Below are positions 60,159 through 64,000 of a stretch of 64,000 nucleotides of DNA, piece by piece. The position numbers and the translations under genes were made by a program. Position 1 is the first letter of the stretch, and the number at the start of each line of letters is the position of its first letter. This DNA is from Acidobacteriota bacterium (GTDB lineage Bacteria; Acidobacteriota; Terriglobia; Acidiferrales; UBA7541): contig QHYE01000043.1 of the NCBI GenBank assembly GCA_003224055.1, forward strand, positions 1 through 64,000, read 5' to 3'. The notes beneath the pieces were generated by a model. That model made no database searches and was not told where the DNA came from. It worked only from the letters and a program-made list of their open reading frames with translations.

Positions 60159-60578
60159 ATGATTTCGCTGGTGAGTGAGTACACGGACGGGAAGGGACGG
60201 CACGCGCGGGGATGGTTTTTCTTTGACGCGGAGTGCCGGTTCTGCACGCGCATCGCGCGATGGCTGGCGCCGATTCTGGAGAAGCGGGGACTAGAGCTTG
60301 CACCTTTGCAGGATCCTCGTGTGGGGGCGCTGCTTGGGCTGCGGCGGGAAGAATTGATGAGGGAGATGCAGTTTCTCTTGAGCGACGGTAGCCGGTACGG
60401 CGGCGCGGATGCAGCGGTGGCGCTGGCGCGCGAGATCTGGTGGTGGAGGCCATTGCTTTGGGTGTCGAGAATTCCTGGGATGATGGAAGTTTTGCGCAAA
60501 GGATATCGCTGGATTGCGGGGCGACGGAGCTGCGTGGCGGTTTCTTGTCCGGCTGATCAAGTTTCTCCCAGGATGTAA
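60159..60578 (+). CDS. DUF393 (DCC-type) thiol-disulfide oxidoreductase-like protein
   Basis: A 139-residue protein of the DUF393 family. The redox-type motif is [16 protein letters not shown] near residues 20-35, followed by the typical segments [15 protein letters not shown] and [34 protein letters not shown]. The second half is hydrophobic and may lie against the membrane. It is between the GbsR-type regulator and the DUF805-SRPBCC gene. Enzymatic activity is a family prediction only. Confidence 0.8.
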   Translation: MISLVSEYTDGKGRHARGWFFFDAECRFCTRIARWLAPILEKRGLELAPLQDPRVGALLGLRREELMREMQFLLSDGSRYGGADAAVALAREIWWWRPLLWVSRIPGMMEVLRKGYRWIAGRRSCVAVSCPADQVSPRM

Positions 60579-60617
60579 CGCGTAGTCGCAGGCATTCTTG
60601 CAGAGAGCAGGCCGACG

Positions 60618-62015
60618 ATGGCGTTTCAGTTCTCGGACTTGTGGCGATGGGACGGCAGAGTCAGCCGCGCGAAGTATGCGGCGGCGGGCTTTATCGGCGT
60701 ACTGATCAAGCACAATTTGGATCGATTGATCGCGGCATCGTTTTTGGGTTACAAGAACAGTTTTTTCAACTACTGGGCGCCGCTTGGCAAGGCGGCGGGA
60801 CTCGACCACCTTTCCAATACCGAAGCGAAGTTTCTCGCGACGATGCTGCTGTTTTCGATTCCATTTCTGTGGGCGGGCGTGACGATGACCGTGAAACGGC
60901 TGAGAGATGCCAGGCAGCCGGTGTGGCTCGTCGTGTTTTTCTTTATTCCGGTGATCAATATTCTGTTTTTTCTCGCGCTCTGCGCACTGCCGCGGAGCGA
61001 GCGGCCCGCGGATGCGGAGGGGGCACGCTGGCCGGGACCGGGAGCACTGAGCAATATGATTCCGCGGAGTGCCCTGGGCAGCGCGGTGCTTTCGATCTTC
61101 CTCACTTGCGTTTTGGGACTCTTCTTTTTGGCGATGGGAACGCTAGTAATCGGGGCGTATGGCTGGAGTCTCTTCGTGGCGCTGCCGTTTTGTCTGGGCA
61201 TGTTTGCCGTACTGCTCCACAGCTATCACGGTCCGCGCGACTTGTGGACGTGCTTTAACGTGGCGCTGCTTCCGGTTGGAATCTTGGGTGTCGTCTTGAT
61301 TTTGGTGGCGATGGAGGGCGTGATTTGCGTGCTGATGGCCGCGCCGTTCGCCTTGGGACTCGCGGCGCTGGGCGGAATGCTCGGGTACACAATTCAAAAG
61401 CATCACTGGGGGCCGCAACAGAGACCAGCGATGCTGTCGCTTGTTTTGCTGCTGGTGCCAGCATCGTTTGGGATCGAGCACGCCGCGGCCCTGCAGCCGC
61501 CGGTGTTTATGGTGCGGACGGCGATTGAGGTGAATGCGCCGCCGGAGAAAGTTTGGAATCAGGTGGTGGCGTTTGCGGAGATACCGCCGCCGAAAGAATT
61601 GTTGTTTCGGGCGGGGATTGCGTATCCGATTCGTGCGGAGATTTCCGGACATGGGGTTGGCGCGGTGCGGCACTGCATTTTCTCGACGGGGCCGTTTGCG
61701 GAACCCATTGAAGTGTGGGATGAGCCGCGGCTTTTGAAGTTTGGCGTGACGGCGAATCCGGCGCCGTTGAGCGAGCTGAGTCCCTACGGGAATATTCAGC
61801 CGCCGCATTTGCATGGGTACTTTGTTTCTAAGCAGGGGCAGTTCCTGCTGACGTCGTTGCCTGGCGGGCGAACGCGGCTCGAAGGAGCAACGTGGTATCA
61901 GCACACTACGTGGCCGGCGGCGTACTGGCATTTGTGGTCGGACTACATCATTCACAAGATTCACTTGAGAGTGCTGGAACATATACGAGCCCAAGTCGAA
62001 ACTGTGAGCCAGTAA
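60618..62015 (+). CDS. DUF805-like membrane protein with C-terminal SRPBCC domain
   Basis: A 465-residue protein. The N-terminus (about 1-130: LWRWDGRVSRAKYAAAGFIGVLI, TMTVKRLRDARQPVWLVVFFFIPVINILFFLALCALPRSERP) fits DUF805. Several more helices follow to about residue 290. The C-terminal part (about 295-465: VRTAIEVNAPPEKVWNQVVAFAEIPPPKELLFRAGIAYPIRAEISGHGVGAVRHCIFSTGPFAEPIEVWDEPRLLKF) has the pattern of START/SRPBCC ligand-binding domains. Fusion of both in one frame is unusual. A ligand-binding membrane sensor or lipid handler is possible; function unknown. Confidence 0.75.
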   Translation: MAFQFSDLWRWDGRVSRAKYAAAGFIGVLIKHNLDRLIAASFLGYKNSFFNYWAPLGKAAGLDHLSNTEAKFLATMLLFSIPFLWAGVTMTVKRLRDARQPVWLVVFFFIPVINILFFLALCALPRSERPADAEGARWPGPGALSNMIPRSALGSAVLSIFLTCVLGLFFLAMGTLVIGAYGWSLFVALPFCLGMFAVLLHSYHGPRDLWTCFNVALLPVGILGVVLILVAMEGVICVLMAAPFALGLAALGGMLGYTIQKHHWGPQQRPAMLSLVLLLVPASFGIEHAAALQPPVFMVRTAIEVNAPPEKVWNQVVAFAEIPPPKELLFRAGIAYPIRAEISGHGVGAVRHCIFSTGPFAEPIEVWDEPRLLKFGVTANPAPLSELSPYGNIQPPHLHGYFVSKQGQFLLTSLPGGRTRLEGATWYQHTTWPAAYWHLWSDYIIHKIHLRVLEHIRAQVETVSQ

Positions 62016-62090
62016 CGGAGTGTAAAGGTGCCAGAGAGTCCGAGAGAGCTCGTTTAACTTGCTGGCGGAATCGCGGTTGGTTTGTGGTTC

Positions 62091-62111
62091 GCACAGGCTA
62101 AAAGCCTGTGC
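62091..62111. repeat. Perfect hairpin GCACAGGCT-AAA-AGCCTGTGC
   Basis: A nine-base perfect inverted repeat with a three-base loop, downstream of the DUF805-SRPBCC gene. No T-run follows on either strand, so it is more likely a REP-like dispersed palindrome than a terminator. Confidence 0.6.
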
Positions 62112-62175
62112 CACTCGTCAAGGCTGGTCCCTCGTCGGGATGCTCCTCAGGACGGATTTCCTTATCGGACGCGTG

Positions 62176-62290
62176 GTTAACCATAACACCCCCCGGCCCC
62201 CATGCTTTTTGTAAGTATATCATTCTAAAGGGAGTTAAAGTCCTTTGTTTTGATAGACTTTTGAAAGAATATCAAAGGAAACGACTTATA
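62176..62290 (+). repeat. Structured repeat, copy 2
   Basis: Same 18-base box GTTAACCATAACACCCCC as copy 1, then strand 1 AAGTATATCA (62213-62222), strand 2 TGATAGACTT (62251-62260) and strand 3 AAGAATATCA (62265-62274). Strand 2 pairs with strand 1 (9 of 10) or strand 3 (8 of 10). Inner hairpin AAAGG/CCTTT. Stem sequences differ from copy 1 but the layout is the same. Confidence 0.65.
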
Positions 62291-62544
62291 GATGGGCAAT
62301 TCGGAAGTGATGGACAGCTGCGCAATCCAGGGAACGGCAGCCGGAAAAAGAAAGAGCGGCAGTGGAACTACCGCGCTTCAAAATTCGCAATATTCCCTAC
62401 AAACCATTCTAATTGAGAAATAAAACAAGTCAAATGAAAACTGCGCCGTGGGTCAATAATCTCTACCTGCTTCTCTGCTGTTCGCATACGATCTTGGCGA
62501 TCAAACAGCCGAATGCCATGAACTGAACCAGGAGTGAGGCGGAT

Positions 62545-62934
62545 ATGAATGCAAACGACTTTCGGCGGATTGCGCTTAGCCTGGAAGGAGCGGAAGAGAG
62601 CTCGCATATGGGTGCGGCGGATTTCCGGGTGGGAGGCAGGATTTTTGCGACGCTGGCGTCGGAGAAGCAGGGCTATGGCAACCTGATGCTGACACTGGAG
62701 CGACAGAAGGCATTTGTGGACGAGCTTCCGGAAGTATTCCTTCCCATTGCGGGCGGATGGGGAAGGATGGGGATGACGCACATCCGGATGGCAGCGGCGA
62801 AAGAGGACGTGATGACAGGAGCGTTGCAGACAGCGTGGAAACTGCGCGTCGAGAAGAACGCAAAGTCGGGCAAGAAAACCAGCGTGAAGCCAAAGAAGAT
62901 GCGGGTAGCAAAGACCCGCCGCAAGAAGCGCTGA
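62545..62934 (+). CDS. MmcQ/YjbR-family protein 2
   Basis: A 129-residue paralogue of the gene at 59087: NANDFRRIALSLEGAEESSHMGAADFRVGGRIFATLASEKQGYGNLMLTLERQKAFVDELPEVFLPIAGGWGRMGMTHIRMAAAKEDVMTGALQTAWKL. The last 25 residues are a Lys/Arg-rich tail (KSGKKTSVKPKKMRVAKTRRKKR) absent from paralogue 1 and suited to binding nucleic acid. The start MNANDFRR fits the family and follows GGAGTGAGGCGGAT. Confidence 0.82.
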   Translation: MNANDFRRIALSLEGAEESSHMGAADFRVGGRIFATLASEKQGYGNLMLTLERQKAFVDELPEVFLPIAGGWGRMGMTHIRMAAAKEDVMTGALQTAWKLRVEKNAKSGKKTSVKPKKMRVAKTRRKKR

Positions 62935-63246
62935 CGCGCTAGATTCGTAACCGTGTCAACAAACAAAAAACTTGGGGCGAAGCGGGAGGAGCGACGCAGA
63001 AGCGGGGGAGAAACAAGGCGACGGGCAGTTGGCGGGGAACAAGTCAAAACCGACAGCGTTTGATCCGCCGGAAAATCCGCCAGTACTGCTATTACTATTG
63101 TGTTTCATCGATACGATTCCTAAAACTGGATTTGTACGTAAATTCATATTCTGAAGTCTTAGCACTTTGCCACCACACCTAACGCCTTCCTGAAAACACG
63201 CGAGTTAGCCACCGACTTCCCAATATCGAGAGCGCCCATCTCACTT

Positions 63247-63262
63247 TGGCATGATGGTTGCA
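63247..63262 (+). promoter_or_regulatory. Sigma-54 (-24/-12) promoter
   Basis: TGGCATGATGGTTGCA has GG and GC exactly ten bases apart and matches the TGGCAC-N5-TTGCA consensus closely. Transcription should start near 63274, giving a leader of about 139 bases for the TonB receptor gene. Confidence 0.7.
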
Positions 63263-63263
63263 A

Positions 63264-63299
63264 AAAACCTATCTACAGGTTTTCTCTCGTTATGACGAG
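63264..63299 (+). promoter_or_regulatory. Two tandem hairpins in the TonB receptor leader
   Basis: AAAACCT (63264-63270) pairs with AGGTTTT (63277-63283), then CTCG (63286-63289) with CGAG (63296-63299). They straddle the predicted start of transcription, so only the second would be wholly in RNA. Role unknown. Confidence 0.3.
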
Positions 63300-63412
63300 T
63301 TCCTTGACTCAACCCAAATTGGACTAGCCCTACAGGTCCGAGGGGCTTGGGATACCGAAGCCTACTCAGGGGTCGCAAATGGGCATTCCAAAAATCTTGA
63401 CGGAGGCCAGCC

Positions 63413-64000
63413 ATGAAATTGCCCAGAGTTTCCTCGCTCTTGTTAACTCTCGTCTTTACGTTCGTGTTGATGTTCGCCCCGACAGTCTCAGCTTCATCCA
63501 CTGGAAGCATCACCGGTTTCGTAAAGGACCCAAGCGGTTCGATGATTTCAGGTGGAAAATTGACACTCACCAACATGTCCACCAACGCCAAGCTCGAGGC
63601 GGAAATCGACGGTAATGGCGGTTTTCAGTTCTTACAACTCGCCCCGGCCATGTACTCCCTCCAAGTGGAGGCTACGGGCTTCAAGAGAGTTGTGATTGAT
63701 AACATTGTGGTCCAGGTCGACCAGATCACGCACTTGGAACCTTCCCTTCAAGTTGGCAGTGTTGCGGAGACCATAGAAGTTTCCGGCGGTGCAATCCCGT
63801 TGCTGGAGTCCGATAGGAGCACTTTAAGCAACGTAGTCGATAGTCAGGTTATATCGAACATGCCGCTGAACGCGCGCCAGTACCTGGACTTGGCGCTGTT
63901 AACGCCGGGGGTCTTGCCGTCATCCGCAGGCACGCAAGGTGGCGGCTTCAACGTGGCCGGAGCCCGCTCCCAGTCCAACGTCTTCCTGCTCGATGGTGTC
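63413..64000 (+). CDS. Oar-like TonB-dependent receptor, N-terminal part (cut by window end)
   Basis: An open frame of 196 codons running off the window, missing from the ORF track because it has no stop. It starts MKLPRVSSLLLTLVFTFVLMFAPTVSAS (signal peptide), then a carboxypeptidase regulatory-like domain (about 31-110: GSITGFVKDPSGSMISGGKLTLTNMSTNAKLEAEIDGNGGFQFLQLAPAMYSLQVEATGF), then the start of the plug (ISNMPLNARQYLDLALLTPGVLPS, GGFNVAGARSQSNVFLLDGV). Such outer membrane receptors are abundant in Acidobacteriota. CGGAGG precedes the ATG, and the gene is behind a sigma-54 promoter. Ligand unknown. Confidence 0.88.
   Translation, partial: MKLPRVSSLLLTLVFTFVLMFAPTVSASSTGSITGFVKDPSGSMISGGKLTLTNMSTNAKLEAEIDGNGGFQFLQLAPAMYSLQVEATGFKRVVIDNIVVQVDQITHLEPSLQVGSVAETIEVSGGAIPLLESDRSTLSNVVDSQVISNMPLNARQYLDLALLTPGVLPSSAGTQGGGFNVAGARSQSNVFLLDGV

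Larger units (their letters stand above)
62016..62544. other. 529-base gene-free region with two repeats
   Basis: No gene was seen. It contains the hairpin GCACAGGCT/AGCCTGTGC (62091-62111), structured repeat copy 2 (62176-62290), and then an AT-richer stretch before the second MmcQ gene. Confidence 0.6.
62935..63412. other. 478-base leader region of the TonB receptor gene
   Basis: No gene was seen. The first half is low-information text. The second half holds a sigma-54 promoter (63247-63262), two consecutive hairpins in the transcribed leader (63264-63299) and a CGGAGG ribosome site before the ATG at 63413. Confidence 0.55.

Noticed and set aside
63379-63615. 78-residue plus-strand frame at the right edge
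   Set aside because: Out of frame with the TonB receptor gene, which has a signal peptide, CarboxypepD_reg-like domain and plug.
1-64000. CRISPR arrays, tRNA or rRNA genes, prophage
   Set aside because: Read for regular spaced repeats, cloverleaf-like sequences and phage genes; none was found by eye. A tRNA search program could still find one.

Overview
The window looks like a chromosomal segment of a soil-type member of the Acidobacteriota. The reasons are three long MacB/FtsX-type orphan permeases of the acidobacterial duplicated type with no ATPase beside them, an Oar-like TonB receptor start behind a sigma-54 promoter at the right edge, a Tat-exported HisC-like aminotransferase, and two respiratory complex I clusters side by side. 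This is inference from gene content; no rRNA or tRNA gene is present to confirm it. No CRISPR array, prophage or complete insertion sequence was seen.

Layout. 1-156 holds the 3' end (domains V and VI) of a group II intron. 392-3275 is a three-gene NAD(P) transhydrogenase operon (pntAA-pntAB-pntB). 3357-9127 holds an orphan permease, a DUF2086-type 2OG-Fe(II) oxygenase, the Tat aminotransferase and a secreted POTRA-only protein. 9154-13349 is the glyoxylate shunt (aceB-aceA) divergent from an IclR regulator, with two identical operators between them. 13382-27441 is mixed housekeeping: BON protein, glycerophosphodiesterase, rsmA, a second orphan permease, glgA, thioredoxin, tag, purA, a molybdenum cofactor group (moeA, moaC, response regulator, mog), hicB-like and proC.

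The centre (27495-52708) is two convergent complex I clusters. The plus-strand cluster is nuoA-C-D-H-J-K-L-M-N and runs straight into the Fo part of an ATP synthase (atpZ-like, atpI, atpB, atpE). The minus-strand cluster is nuoA-C-D-EF(fused)-G-H-J-K-L-M-N. Neither contains nuoB or nuoI, so the proteins that carry clusters N2, N6a and N6b must come from elsewhere. The two clusters meet at a strong terminator after atpE. Many genes overlap by 1-17 bases, which points to translational coupling.

52709-64000 holds a bidirectional promoter, a hypothetical Ig-like protein, thiS, ribA, an orphan LytS-type histidine kinase, a higBA toxin-antitoxin pair, a third orphan permease, and a GbsR-type regulator leading a small DUF393/DUF805-SRPBCC operon flanked by two MmcQ/YjbR paralogues. 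The window ends inside a TonB-dependent receptor gene that is absent from the supplied ORF track.

The most unusual non-coding signal is a structured repeat present twice (about 16046-16177 and 62176-62290). It has an identical 18-base box followed by three mutually complementary strands whose sequence differs between copies while the pairing is kept.
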